Part shown: piece after piece, positions 44,834-56,866 of the stretch
How positions within the stretch are numbered: the stretch's first letter is position 1
Layout: each line of letters starts with the position of its first letter
Assembly: GCA_963930775.1 (NCBI GenBank)
Contig: OZ005695.1
Coordinates: 3,224,001-3,288,000, forward strand
DNA: 64,000 nucleotides
Direction: 5' to 3'
From: Cliona cf. orientalis
Lineage: Eukaryota > Porifera > Demospongiae > Clionaida > Clionaidae
Made by a program: the position numbers and the translations under genes
The notes under the pieces: generated by a model
Told to the model about the DNA's origin: nothing
The model's input: only the letters and a program-made list of their open reading frames with translations
Databases searched by the model: none

Positions 44834-45493
44834 TAGTACTACTCTTTATCCAGTGTCTCCAAAGGAGGTCAAATATCTGTTGCTTGCCGCGGTTGGGTTG
44901 ATAGGTGGAGACCATTCTTTGAGGCATATACAAGTCCTTGTTACGTGAACTATTGCTTCTGGCCCGGTTTTCTCTTCTTTATTCGACTGACCTTATTCAC
45001 ATTTGCCACTCAGTTTTAAGAACTAAGCCCACCATCAACCTTCATATCGCTACTGCTGCTTGTGTTGTGATACTGATATTTGCCTTTGTATCTCCAACCG
45101 GTGTCTACAAGCGTTGGCCTATGAATGTTTTAGAATTCACCTTTTTTATCAATTTGGGCATCTTATCTACTTTAGTGGCAACATTATGTCACTCGTGCAT
45201 ACTCTTCAGGACCTCATGCTTCATCTTTTGTGATTCCTTCAGTGGCTATAGCAATGTTCCTCTTTGCTTGTATTGTCCTGTACCACTGTGTGAAGAGACT
45301 CATGTCTTATATATATAATCGCTTTCAAAGGATCATGCAGTCGATTACTGCAAGAAAGGCAAACCTTCGTGGCTTGAAATGGTTTCAGGTTTGGAAAGAA
45401 GTTGAGGATGAAGAAGAGGCAGAGCCTTTCCTGAACGAACAGATACCTCACAATTTCTCTTGCTATTGTGAGACACTTCTTGGAGATAATTAA
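44834..45493 (+). pseudogene. Family copy C: 3' fragment
   Basis: Only the last quarter of a B/E-type gene remains, from the LFIQCLQRRSN segment to the tail ending ETLLGDN. Two insertions break the frame (GCCGCGGTT in place of GCGTT near 44885; extra bases near 45005). The fragment starts abruptly after an upstream module, so about 3 kb of coding sequence has been deleted. It ends like E (long tail with KANLRGLKWFQVWKEVEDEEE). Confidence 0.85.
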
Positions 45494-46667
45494 AATTAAT
45501 TTTGGTACATATCTAAAGACTCACAATCATAATATAATGCACTCTCTTGTGATTGCTTCTGTACTTGCTTTAAATTGACAGCGTAGCTACTCATTATCAT
45601 TGTACTCAAACAACTTGACTGCATAATAGCTATAGTCACGTATAATTTAAATGTTTAGGTATATATGTACAGTGTAGTACAGTATCTTTGCACAATTTTA
45701 ATATTAAATTTTACGCGTTTAATTTACACCTAAACAAATAACTAGTATGTAACAGTTTTCTTTAATTATGACAAAAGTATATGATGTAAAACAGTATGCA
45801 TTGTGCACATCAAAATTTGTGATGCATGGGCTCGAGCTAGATAAACTTAATGGAAGCTATAGCAATTGTGCCCAATAATAAATTATACTACTAGAGTCCA
45901 TGAATTGCTCAGGTCTGCATGGCTTTGCATGGTCTTCAATGCATGCGCATGTTGCAGAGATCCCTGATATGTTGTTCATGACACTCTGTCATTAAGTAAA
46001 TAAAAAACCACAGATATCGTCATTCTCCCAAAAAGTATGTTAAGTTTTCCCAACGAGATTGTATTGTGTATTGGCTGCCTATAGTACTCAAACTAGCACA
46101 AACAGCAAAGTTTTAGACAAGTTGAAACATAAACTACCATGCTCAATAAAAATGGGGATAGCTAGCTATAATACCAAGTTAAAAACTGGCATACCATTCA
46201 AAGGTATTAGCAGCGGTATTTCCACTGAGTAAACTATAGCCATGGCAGCTGCAGCTTGTCATAACAGTTGCTGTTTCAAGCTGACAAAGGACAACACTTG
46301 TGCACAAATCAAACTCTCATTAGTATACTGACTTGGAGGTGGATTCATCTCCAAGTGTCACTGAGTCATGTTTACAATAGGGGTATATCCACATGACCTT
46401 GGTGTATTTAAGTATTGCAATTTTGCAGAGAAGAATCTGTCTGAGAATACATCTTATACAGAGATTCCCAATTCCTCACTCTAGCGGCATATTTAATAGC
46501 ATGCATGCAAACAGTCATTGTATTGGTCAGATCTGGACATAATTAATATAACTTCCATCAGTGATACAAAACGTAATGGTAAAACTTTATCAGGTTGTGC
46601 ATGCTTGAAAGACCAGCTAGCTATAGCTAGTTGCAACCTACAGGTACCAAAAGACAAGATCGATATC
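45494..46667. other. Spacer C-D
   Basis: Holds the 3' flank of C and the upstream region of D with a module core at 46199. No coding sequence is supported. Confidence 0.6.
46199..46264. repeat. Upstream module core, copy 4 (before D)
   Basis: AAAGGTATTAGCAGCGG...CCACTGAGTAAACTATAG...GCAGCTGCAGCTTGTC lies about 0.4 kb upstream of the former D start codon. Confidence 0.7.
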
Positions 46668-49600
46668 ACGGCAAGAAGACTACTGATCAATCTAGCTGTA
46701 ATGGAAATAGTTACCATAATATTATTGGTTTTATACGCCACTCACTTGAGCAGCTGCCAGCCTAAGATTGAGACTCTGTGTGTAAATGCTGTGGACGACC
46801 CCACTGAATGCTCTACACTCACCCAGAGGTTTAACTGCTCTGCATGTCAACCATTATCCTTCTATGTCCAGAACGCAAGCAAATATTTGACTAGCAATGT
46901 AGAAATGGTGTTCACGAAGGGAAGCCACTGCTTACCTCCACCTCCTCATGGTGCACCCGTTGTCAATTTGACTGGAGTATCTAACTTCAAAATGAAAGGA
47001 TTGGGTAGAATTTCTTACAACTAATCAGAAGAAGGAGCCGTACAGCCAAGCAGTGTAATAACATGCAGCTGCAGTCAAAACAAGAGTGGAATACTTTTTT
47101 ACAATTCAAACGCAATTTATATTGAGAATTTAACAATTGAAGATTGTGGAACAAAAGTAAATCTCCACATCTTCACTACCGGGAGTGCACTTTTGTTTTT
47201 TTATTCATATGATATTGAACTCATAAGATTACGTATGAACAGAAACTTAGAGTATGGAATGTTCGCTGAACGAATATCTGGAAACTTTACTATCTCAAAC
47301 TCTGCTTTTTTGAGGTGTTTAGCAGTCCGAATAAGAAAAACGACTAACATATGTTCAAATGTACATATATTATATAGAAACTATAATCATAGGAGAACTA
47401 GCTTACTGATCGAACACTCTTGGTTCCTCTATGGTGGACACAAGTCTAAAAGAGCTGGTGGCTTGTTAATATTCCTCAATCGTACCGAAGTTAGTGTGCA
47501 CATTAATTACATAAAGGCAATGTACAACGTTGGTGGTAATGTAGCGATTAATGTTCAGGATTATACCAGCTCTGTTACCATCAATAATAGCATTATTGCA
47601 CATGGGTCAAGAAAACAGGGTGGCGGAATAGCTATTAAAGTAGAAGCCTGGAAAAATTACAATAATTGTTTAGTGCACTATGCCAATGTTACTGTTGTGG
47701 TAATATTTAATACCAGCTTCGTGAACAATGCAGCGAAACAGGGTGGCGGAATAGCTATTCAAGTAGAAGCCTGGAAAAATTACAATAATTGTTCAGTGCA
47801 ATATACCAATGTTACTGTTGTGGCAATATTTAATACCAGCTTTGTGAACAATTCAGCAAGTAGTAGAGGAGGAGGTGTGTTGATTGATCAGCATGAGGAC
47901 AATATGATCAACACCATTCAACAGCATGTATCTTTTGTGGAGTGCCAGTTCATTGGAAATTCAATAACATACAGCGATAAAAATGTAGGAGACGGAGCCG
48001 CTGTGCATGTTTTAAAGCGTGATGTATCGGTAATAAAGCTGCACACTAATCCCCTCTTTTCATTTTCATTCACAAATTGCACTTTTATTAATAACAAGCT
48101 TGATTCTGAGTCTAAAGAAGGTGGGATAGTTACCTTCATTTCAACAAACAGCATCATCATAGAAGATAGCAACTTCACCTCCAATGAGGGCACAGCGGTC
48201 TTTCTTCAAAATAGCAACGTGCAATTTAAAGGGAGCATCACATTTGTGAACAATTCAGCTCAGAATGGAGGAGCTCTGAAGTTTTGCCAATCTTCAAAGA
48301 TGTACTTACCTACTGATAACGTACGCATAATCTTCATCAGCAACTCAGCCACTTCCACGGGTGGAGCTATTGACGTTAAAGACGACTGTACAGAAAGAAT
48401 CCCAACATGCTTCTTTCAACCAGCATATCAGAAAAAAGTGAAATTTTCAGATTTAAATGCAACACTTGTATTTATTAACAACAAAGCAAAATTGGCAGGA
48501 GATGCAGTGTATGGAGGTCAGATTGATGGTTGCTATACATTAACATACAGGTTAAAACCTAACTATGGTTCATGGAAAGTATTTGATATGATTGCTAATC
48601 TGACTCAACAAAATAACATTTCTCTGTCAACAATATCATCTTCTCCATATGGTGCCTGCTTTTGTAATACTACAAATTTGGAAGATTACAATGCTATAGA
48701 CGGTTTAAATTGTAGCAATATGTCTTATCCGAGGGAAGTGATTCCTGGTCAGACTATTAGCATTGGTGCTGCTGCAATTGGACAAAGAAATGGAACAGTT
48801 CCAATCAGCTCAGTATACTTTGAATTTACTAATTTTCAGAATTCAAATAATATCACCACCCAGCTCATAGTTAACAACACATTCGAAGCCAATCGTCCAC
48901 GCACACGGCGTTGCAATATCCTGAACTGTGTGGTATATTCAAACGAGACTAGAGTAGTCTTCAAACTAACCATACAGCAAATAAGCACAACAGAGATAAA
49001 AAATGCCCACTATGAACCGCCCCACCTAACTGTTTTGATGAAAGAATGCCCATGGGGATTTACCCTCAGTAACAGCCCTCCTTACAAATGTGAATGCAAT
49101 GGTCTACTCAAAAGCTTTAGCATCCCCTGCACTATTGATACACAAACAGTTACTATACCTGGCAGACACTATTACTGGTTAGGCTGTAGTAAATCAAATG
49201 GTAGCAACTGTAGAGGTTTAAGTTTAGCAGACAATTGCTTACTAGGCTACTGTAGACCTGAAACTACCACCGTCAAACCAGAGACTTTGGACCACCAGTG
49301 CTCTGATGGCAGGGAAGGAATCCTCTGCGGTCGTTGTAAGTCGAATCATAGCCTTGCTTTAGGTACATCAAGATGTTTACCAAATTGTCCTGGTTATCTT
49401 TTCTACATCCTCCTAGTAGTGTTTGCAGCTAGTGGAGTACTGCTCATCCTCTTTCTCATTGCCTGTAACTTCACTGTAAGTGAAGGCACAATCAATGGGC
49501 TGTTCTTTTATGCTCATGTGGTTCACAGAAATTCTAATTCCTTCTTTCCAGGCTCAACAGGAAATTCAAATGTCTTTCGTTTATTTATAGCTTGGCTAAA

Positions 49601-50603
49601 TTTAGACGTAGGTTTTGAAATCTGTTTTTACAAATCGATGATCCAATATCAAAAAGCCTGGATCCAGTGTGGATTTCTCTTCTATTTATGTATTTTAGAG
49701 TTGGCCATCATTATTCTGAGTCATAAGTACATCTTCTTCACAAGACTCTTTGGTCGAAATGTAGTGAAGGTTCTAGCTACACTTTTTCTACTCTGTTCTG
49801 CCAAAATGATGGACATTGGTATCGGCACTCTGGAATTCGCTCGCATCAAACATTCCGACAGTCCAGACACTATTGTGTGGTTGTTTGATGGTAACATTAG
49901 TTACTACACTGGGAAACATATCTTTTTGTTTATTCTCGGCTTGATATTTTGTTCTTTCTCAATTGTGTACTGTATGACTCTACTCTTCATCCAGTGTCTC
50001 CAAAGGAGGTCAAACATCTGTTGCTTGCGATGGGTTGACAGGTGGAGGCCATTCTTTGAGGCGTATACAAGTCCTTGTCACATGAACTATCGATTCTGGC
50101 CTGGTTTTCTTTTTTTCACTCGATTGATTTTGTCCACATTTGGTTCAGTTTTAAGAACTAAGCCCACCATCAACCTACATATCGCTACTGCTGCTTGTGT
50201 TGTGATACTGATATTTGCCTTCGTATCTCCAACTGGTGTCTACAAGCATTGGCCTCTGAATGTTCTAGAATTCTCGTTTCTTATTAATTTGGGCATCTTG
50301 TCTACTTTGGTGGCAACATTTTGTCACTCCTCAGGACCCCATGCTTCATCTTTTGTGATTCCTTCAGTAGCTATAGCAATGTTTCTCTTTGCTTGCATTG
50401 TCCTGTACCACTGTGTGAAGAGGCTCATGTCCTATAATCAATTTCAAAGGTTCATACAGTCAGTTGCCGCAAAATTCCATGGCTTGAGAAATGGTTGGAA
50501 AGAAGTTGAGAATGAAGAAGAGGCAGAGCCTTTCCTTAACCAACAGATGCCTCAGGTGCACAATTTCTCTCGCTATCATGAGACACTTCTTGGAGATAAT
50601 TAA
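46668..50603 (+). pseudogene. Family copy D: near-intact, start lost and one nonsense codon
   Basis: D is collinear with B over the whole gene and ends with the same tail. Two point defects are seen. The ATG used by B, E and F reads ACG here (46668-46670), and the codon TCA of the shared YNSSEEGA segment reads TAA (47022-47024). The rest of the frame is open for more than 3.5 kb, so loss of function is recent, or the stop is an allele or sequence error. A downstream Met could start a product of 1,136 residues lacking signal peptide and head. D carries one extra beta-helix unit (47613-47858) absent from B, E and F. Confidence 0.85.
47613..47858 (+). repeat. In-frame 123-bp tandem duplication inside D
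   Basis: Two adjacent 41-codon units (KQGGGIAIKVEAW...NNAA and KQGGGIAIQVEAW...NNSA) lie at 47613-47735 and 47736-47858. B and F have one. The unit ends at the asparagine ladder, so it adds about one to two whole helix coils without disturbing the frame. Confidence 0.9.
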
Positions 50604-51303
50604 AGTTTTGTACATAGCTAAAGACTCACAAATGATAATAATTATTATTATAAGCTTGACTTTTACACAACTGGATAGCTTCTCATGATCATAAATTTTA
50701 TATTCAGACATAGCTATTTCCTACCAATAATTATTGTACACTATCTTCATGTGTCTAACTTACACTTAAACAGTATATACATGATGTAAAAGAGTGTGAT
50801 TATACACCAAACTGTGACGGGAGAATGAAATTAAGGGAAGCTAGTAATAGTGCCCTAGTGGCTACTTGGAGTCAATGAATTACTCATACCTGATTAATAA
50901 TAATAAAAGTCTGCATGGTCATCAAATGCATGTTGCAGCATACTACCGTATTAGATGAAATGGGGGTTGCAGAGACCCACTGAATTTGCATCCAGAGTAT
51001 TGGCTGCATATACTACGAATTGAAACACAAACTACCATAATAATATGCTCAGTATATAGATAGCTACATCAAGTTGAAAATATATCCTGCCGCAAAGGTA
51101 TACCCGCAGCGGTATTTCCACTGAGTAAATTATAGCGGCCAGCTGCAGCTTATCATAATAATAATTATTATACATAACTGCCAACACTGTTATAATTTTA
51201 AACACCTGAGCTACCTTTAATAGCTAAGTTCAGAACATTCACTTGTGAATGGTTATCCCATTGAGTATAGGCTGCTTCGCTGGCCAGGGGCGGAGTGGTG
51301 AGA
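50604..51303. other. Spacer after D
   Basis: The first 550 bp match the B 3' spacer almost base for base. The last 130 bp match the sequence before the A-like fragment at 57312. Nothing coding is seen. Confidence 0.6.
51094..51155. repeat. Upstream module core, copy 5
   Basis: AAAGGTATACCCGCAGCGG...CCACTGAGTAAATTATAG...CCAGCTGCAGCTT lies before the A-like fragment at 51304. Confidence 0.75.
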
Positions 51304-51843
51304 CGGCGGAGCTCTCAAGTTTTGGCAGTTCTCCAGCATGAATCTGCCACTGAACCATGTACTCATAGACTTTATTAATAATTCGGCCACCTATATAGGT
51401 ATACGGCAGGTGGAGCTATCTATGTTGCCCAGGAGCAGTGTATGCCATGGAAGCACTACCACCATGTTTCTTTCAGCCAGTAGTGCCCAAGACTGCCAAA
51501 ATTAAACCAAGTGATGTGAATGTCACTTTAAGATTAGTGCAAAGCTGGGAAGAGATGCTATATATGGTGAGCAAATGAATGCTTGCTGTATGATAATATA
51601 CAATTTCAAAATTTACAACAATTTCAATGATTATCGCAAAATATATATATTATCCAAAGATTAAGCTGTTTTGCAGGACAAATGAATAGCACTCACTCTA
51701 CGGTCGCCTCTAGTCCATACAGTGGCTGTTTTTATAACACTTCACTGGGTGGCGCTCTAGTCACTTTATCCTGTGATAAAATGACCTATCCGAGGGCTGC
51801 ATGCATTGTGTTTCCTGGTCAAACCATAAGCATTGGAGTTGCT
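51304..51843 (+). pseudogene. A-like fragment A' (beta-helix end and neck start)
   Basis: Matches gene A from the GGALKF coil (35190) to the SIGVA segment (35700), about 540 bp, with several small indels and a missing FNNS segment. It ends where a tRNA-bearing element follows. No long frame survives. Confidence 0.85.
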
Positions 51844-51869
51844 TTCTGATGTAATGGGCACCAAGAACC

Positions 51870-52036
51870 AGCACTTGTAGCTATACCTTTCCTCCCCGCC
51901 AGCTTGCTCCCAAGGGCTTGGTAGCTCAATTGGTAGAGCAACACACCAGAGATGTGTGTGTGGGTTCGATCCCCACTCAAGTCCTGCAGAGATTTTCTTT
52001 TCTCGGAAAGAAAATCTTGGGACTTGTACAAGTGCT
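51870..52036. mobile_element. tRNA-containing element with inverted ends
   Basis: AGCACTTGTA at the left and TACAAGTGCT at the right bound a tRNA-like core (51914-51984) and a short hairpin (GATTTTCTTTTC / GAAAGAAAATC). It looks like a tRNA-derived SINE or MITE inserted in fragment A'. Confidence 0.5.
51914..51984 (+). pseudogene. tRNA-like sequence (SINE head)
   Basis: Acceptor arms GGGCTTG / CAAGTCC pair, and a D arm (GCTCAATTGGTAGAGC) and T arm (GTGGGTTCGATCCCCAC) are intact with A- and B-box sequences. The anticodon loop lacks the invariant T33 and the joints have extra bases, so a functional tRNA is unlikely. Confidence 0.6.
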
Positions 52037-52529
52037 ATAGCAATGAATTATTGATGAGTTAGGCCTGATGGCTAGTACATCTAGCCGAGAGTCACAGTGA
52101 CAGCATTGTCACTGCCAGGGGTGTTCCATAAGAGAAAGTTACTTTCAACTGTAATAATATGCTTTGCTTATGACAAAAGAGTGCGTAAAATAAAGGGTAT
52201 ATGCCTTATGCACATCAAAATTAATGAGCATACAAATAATATTATTGAGATCGCTGACTGCTGGGTTGGATGATAGTACATGGCTGCTTATATAATTAAG
52301 TGGACTTCTGGCATACACAAAATTTATGTAACCACTGATAATAATATTATAAAGCCATCAATGTACGTTGCAGAGACCCATGGAGCTTATGGTTATTATT
52401 GGCTGCATATTATAGTACTCAAACTAGTACAAATAGCTGCAGCAAAATTTAATGATTTTAGACAAATTGAAACATAAATTATCATGCTCAGTATGGGGAC
52501 AGCTACATCAAGTTGAAAATGTACCATGC

Positions 52530-52588
52530 AAAGGTATTTGCAGCAGTATTTCCATTGAGTAAACTAGCCAGCTGCAGCTTGTCATAAT
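52530..52588. repeat. Upstream module core, copy 6 (before E)
   Basis: AAAGGTATTTGCAGCAG...CCATTGAGTAAACTAGCCAGCTGCAGCTTGTC lies about 0.45 kb upstream of the E start. Confidence 0.75.
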
Positions 52589-52808
52589 AATTATTATATT
52601 GTCGCTGCCTCAGGTACTTAAAAGCATGATAATGGACAACACTGGTGCACAAACAACTCCCATTAGTCCTTATAATACATGCACTGATATCTCTAAGGTG
52701 TCACTGAATTGTGCACAAGCGGGACATCACTTAAGTGTTTTAAGTTTTCATCGGAAGAATCAGTCTGAGAATACAACAATTCCCAATTCATCACCATTTT
52801 TAGCTGAC

Positions 52809-52816
52809 TATATAAA
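52809..52816 (+). promoter_or_regulatory. TATA box of family gene E
   Basis: TATATAAA lies 193 bp upstream of the ATG in the same relative context (GTAGCTGAT / TAGCTGACT) as the TATA box of B. Confidence 0.5.
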
Positions 52817-53008
52817 CATGCAGGCACACATGGAGCTATCGTATCTGGAGGATGTTCTCTCATAACATCATTTCATCAGTGATATACATGAATGCAAGAC
52901 TTTTATCAAATTGTGCGTGCTAAATGTCATTTATTAAGAGTGAATCACTGAAAGCAAGACGTATACTATAGTTGCATTGCCAACCTACAGGTACCAAAAG
53001 GCAAGATC

Positions 53009-56000
53009 ATGGCAAGATTTAGTCTACTGATCAGTCTAACTGTAACGGAAATCGTTGCCATATTATTGGTTTTGTACGCTACTCCATCGAACAGCTACCA
53101 GCCTAAGATTGAGACTTTGTGTGTAAATGCTGTGGATGCACCCACTGGATGCTCTGCACTCACCCAGAGGTTTAACTGCTCTGCATGTCAACCATTATCC
53201 TTCTATGTCCAGAGTGCAAGCAAGTATTTGACTAGCAATGTAGAAATGGTGTTCACGAAGGGAAGCCACTGCTTACCCCCATCTCCTCATGGTGCACCAG
53301 TTGTCAATTTGACTAGAGTATCTAACTTCAAAATGAAAGGATTGGGTAGAATTTCTTACAACTCATCAGAAGAAGGAGCCATACAGCCAAGCAGTGTAAT
53401 AACATGCAGCTGCAGTCAAAACAAGAGTGCAATACTTTTTTACAGGTCAAATACCATCCACATTGAGAACTTGACCATTGAAGAGTGTGGAAGAAAGGTT
53501 AAACTTACAAATTCAGCAAAGGGAAAATTCATCACAGTCAGTGCACTCATGTTTTATCAGTCATATGATATTGAACTCTTAAGAATCCGTATGAATAGGA
53601 ACTTAGAATTTGGACTATTCGCTGAACAAGTATATGGCAAATTTATCATATCAAATTCTGCTTTTTTGAGATGTGTGGTACAACCAATAAACAAAAAGGT
53701 CAATCTTGGTTCGAATGCATACATATATTACAAAAACTATCGTCATGAGCAAACTAGTCTCTTGATAGAATACTCTTGGTTCTTATATGGTGGAAACCAC
53801 TCGGATAGAGCTGGTGGTTTGTCAATTTTTTTTGTCCGTCCCAAAGTCAGTGTCCTGATCAGTCACATAAAGGCAATGCATAACATAGGTGGAAATTTAG
53901 CTATTCATTTCAGTGATTACCATGAGAACACCAGTTCAGTTACCATCAACAATAGCATAATAGCGCATGGATCAGCAAAACAGGGTGGTGGATTGAATAT
54001 CCGTGTTGAAGCAACACAACTGTGGCAACATGGAATTGTGAATACTAGACCGAGTACTAGCCTCAGTGTTTTGGCAGTTATGAATACTACATTTGAGAAC
54101 AATTCAGCAAGTGATAGAGGTGGTGGTGTGTTCATTATTCAGTATGAGAGGAGTATTACTGACATCATTCGACGAAATATATCATTCAAAGGGTGCCAGT
54201 TCATTGGTAATTCAATAATACCTGATCGCTCATTGGGAGATGGAGCTGCAGTGCATATTTATAAGCGTGCAATACCTGATATAGCACTCCACATAAATCC
54301 TTTATTTTCATTTATATTCACAAATTGCACATTTGAATACAACCAGCTCAACCGTGAATCTAAAGAAGGTGGGATAGTCACTTTTATTTTGACAAACAGC
54401 ATCATCATAGAAGACAGCAACTTCACTTCCAATGAGGGCACAGCCATCTTCCTTCATAATAGCAATATGCAATTCAGAGGGAAAATTTTATTTGAGAACA
54501 ATTCAGCTCTTCACGGTGGAGCACTGAGCCTTTGCCAGTCTTCAAAGATGTACTTACCTGTAGGAAATATTCACATAGACTTCATAAATAACTCAGCCAC
54601 ATCCACAGGTGGAGCTATTAACATAAGAGAACAATGTACAGAGATAATCCCTCCATGTTTCTTTCAACCAGGGTACCAAAAACATGTAAAATTTTCAGAG
54701 TTGAATGCGACTCTCCTATTTAAAGATAATGTGGCTAAATTGGCCGGTGATGTTCTATATGGAGGCCAGATTGATAGATGTTTTATGGTAACAAATGATT
54801 ACAATTCCATATTTAAAAACATTATGCATCATTCAACGAAAGCGTTCAACATTATTTTCAACCTGGCACAGCAAAACAACATTACTCAGTCTACTATATC
54901 ATCTTCTCCATTTGGTGCCTGCTTTTGTAACACTTCTGGATCAGATGATTTTATACACACTTTAAATTGTAGCAACATGACCTATGCTAAGCCGGTGATT
55001 CCTGGTCAGACTATTATCATTGGAGTTGCTGCAGTTGGACAAAGAAATGGAACTGTTCCCATGAGTTCTGTATACTTTGAATTCGGTAACATCAAGTATA
55101 GAAGTGAAAACACTACACAGCTTGTGATTAACAACACCTTACAAGTCAATCGGCCACGTACTCGCTGCAACTTCTTGAATTGCATACTGTATTCAAATCG
55201 AAAGAGGGCTGTTTTCGAATTGATCCTTCAACAGGCAACCCCAATAGAGATAAGTTATGTCAACTATGAATCATCCTACCTAACCATTTTCATCAAAGAA
55301 TGCCCATGGGGATTTACCCTCAGCAACAGCCCTCCTTACAAATGTGAATGTGATGGTCTACTCAAAAACTTTAGCATCCCTTGCACTATTGATACACAAA
55401 CAGTTACTATACCTGGCGGACACTATTACTGGTTAGGCTGTAGTAAATCAAATGGTAGCAACTGTAGAGGTTTAAGTTTAGCAGACAATTGCTTACTAGG
55501 CTACTGCAGACCTGAAACTACCACCATCAAACCAGAGACATTGGACCACCAGTGCTCTGACGGCAGGGAAGGAGTTCTCTGTGGTCGTTGTAAGTCGAAT
55601 CATAGCCTTGCTTTAGGTACATCAAGATGTTTACCAAATTGCCCTGGTTATCTTTTCTACATCCTCCTAATAGTGTTTGCAGCTAGTGGAGTACTGCTCA
55701 TCCTTTTTCTCATTACCTGTAACTTCACTGTCAGTGAAGGCACAATCAACGGGTTGTTCTTTTATGCTCATGTGGTTCACAGAAATTCTAATTCTTTCTT
55801 TCCAGGCTCAACAGGAAATTCAAATGTCTTTCGTTTATTTATAGCCTGGCTAAATTTAGATGTAGGTTTTGAAATCTGTTTTTATAGATCAATGACCCAA
55901 TATGACAAAGCCTGGATCCAGTGCGGATTTCTCTTCTATTTATGCATTTTAGAGTTGGCCATTATTATTCTGAGTCGTAAGTACATCTTCTTCACAAGAC

Positions 56001-56866
56001 TCTTTGGTCGAAATGTAGTGAAGGTTCTAGCTACACTTTTTCTACTCTGTTCTGCCAAAATGATGGACATTGGTATCGGTACTCTGGAATTCGCTCGCAT
56101 CAAACATTCCGACAGTCCAGACACTATTGTGTGGTTGTTTGATGGTAACATTAGATACTATACTGGGAAACACATCTTTTTGTTTATTCTTGGCTTGTTA
56201 TTTTGTTCTTTCTCAATTGTGTACTGTATGACTCTACTTTTCATCCAGTGTCTCCAAAGGAGGTCAAATATCTGTTGCTTGTGTTGGGTTGACAGGTGGA
56301 GGCCATTCTTTGAAGCGTATACAAGTCCTTGTCACGTGAACTATCGCTTCTGGCCTGGTTTTCTTTTTTTTACTCGATTGATTTTATCCACATTTGGTTC
56401 AGTTTTAAGAACTAAGCCCACCATCAACCTTCATATCGCTACTGCTGCTTGTGTTGTGATACTGATATTTGCCTTTGTATCTCCAACCGGTGTCTACAAG
56501 CGTTGGCCTCTGAATGTTCTAGAATTCTCGTTTTTTATTAATTTGGGTATCTTGTCTACTTTGGTGGCAACATTTTGTCACTCCTCAGGACCCCATGCTT
56601 CATCTTTTGTGATTCCTTCAGTAGCTATAGCAATGTTTCTCTTTGCTTGCATTGTCCTGTACCACTGTATGAAGAGGCTCATGTCCTATAATCGCTTTCA
56701 AAGGTTCATACAGTCAGTTGCTGCAAGAAAGGAAAACCTTCGTGGCTTGAAATGGTTTCAGGTTTGGAAAGAAGTTGAGAATGAAGAAGAGGCAGAGCCT
56801 TTCCTGAATGAACAGATACCTCACAATTTCTCTCGCTATCGTGAAACACTTCTTGGAGATACATAG
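53009..56866 (+). CDS. Family gene E: beta-helix, multi-TM membrane protein (intact)
   Basis: This 1,285-residue single-exon protein has the plan of B: signal peptide, Cys-rich head, beta-helix coils (about 165-590), Cys-rich neck (about 757-875), about nine membrane segments (876-1220) and an acidic tail with an extra KENLRGLKWFQVWKEV segment shared with C. The ectodomain differs from B at many positions and has its own insertions (for example YHENTSSVTI and the ATQLWQHG coil). From the neck onward (about 55300) it is almost identical to B and D at the DNA level. The start lies in the shared context AAGATCATGGCA. The ligand and function are unknown. Confidence 0.9.
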   Translation: MARFSLLISLTVTEIVAILLVLYATPSNSYQPKIETLCVNAVDAPTGCSALTQRFNCSACQPLSFYVQSASKYLTSNVEMVFTKGSHCLPPSPHGAPVVNLTRVSNFKMKGLGRISYNSSEEGAIQPSSVITCSCSQNKSAILFYRSNTIHIENLTIEECGRKVKLTNSAKGKFITVSALMFYQSYDIELLRIRMNRNLEFGLFAEQVYGKFIISNSAFLRCVVQPINKKVNLGSNAYIYYKNYRHEQTSLLIEYSWFLYGGNHSDRAGGLSIFFVRPKVSVLISHIKAMHNIGGNLAIHFSDYHENTSSVTINNSIIAHGSAKQGGGLNIRVEATQLWQHGIVNTRPSTSLSVLAVMNTTFENNSASDRGGGVFIIQYERSITDIIRRNISFKGCQFIGNSIIPDRSLGDGAAVHIYKRAIPDIALHINPLFSFIFTNCTFEYNQLNRESKEGGIVTFILTNSIIIEDSNFTSNEGTAIFLHNSNMQFRGKILFENNSALHGGALSLCQSSKMYLPVGNIHIDFINNSATSTGGAINIREQCTEIIPPCFFQPGYQKHVKFSELNATLLFKDNVAKLAGDVLYGGQIDRCFMVTNDYNSIFKNIMHHSTKAFNIIFNLAQQNNITQSTISSSPFGACFCNTSGSDDFIHTLNCSNMTYAKPVIPGQTIIIGVAAVGQRNGTVPMSSVYFEFGNIKYRSENTTQLVINNTLQVNRPRTRCNFLNCILYSNRKRAVFELILQQATPIEISYVNYESSYLTIFIKECPWGFTLSNSPPYKCECDGLLKNFSIPCTIDTQTVTIPGGHYYWLGCSKSNGSNCRGLSLADNCLLGYCRPETTTIKPETLDHQCSDGREGVLCGRCKSNHSLALGTSRCLPNCPGYLFYILLIVFAASGVLLILFLITCNFTVSEGTINGLFFYAHVVHRNSNSFFPGSTGNSNVFRLFIAWLNLDVGFEICFYRSMTQYDKAWIQCGFLFYLCILELAIIILSRKYIFFTRLFGRNVVKVLATLFLLCSAKMMDIGIGTLEFARIKHSDSPDTIVWLFDGNIRYYTGKHIFLFILGLLFCSFSIVYCMTLLFIQCLQRRSNICCLCWVDRWRPFFEAYTSPCHVNYRFWPGFLFFTRLILSTFGSVLRTKPTINLHIATAACVVILIFAFVSPTGVYKRWPLNVLEFSFFINLGILSTLVATFCHSSGPHASSFVIPSVAIAMFLFACIVLYHCMKRLMSYNRFQRFIQSVAARKENLRGLKWFQVWKEVENEEEAEPFLNEQIPHNFSRYRETLLGDT

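Larger units (their letters stand above)
51844..53008. other. Spacer before E
   Basis: Contains a tRNA-derived element (51870-52036), sequence similar to the spacer after A (52140-52330 resembles 38250-38760), an upstream module core and the E promoter. Confidence 0.6.

Noticed and set aside
51914-51984. Functional tRNA-Ser (AGA-like loop)
   Set aside because: Two equally good anticodon-stem registers, no T33 and irregular joints; better read as a SINE head.
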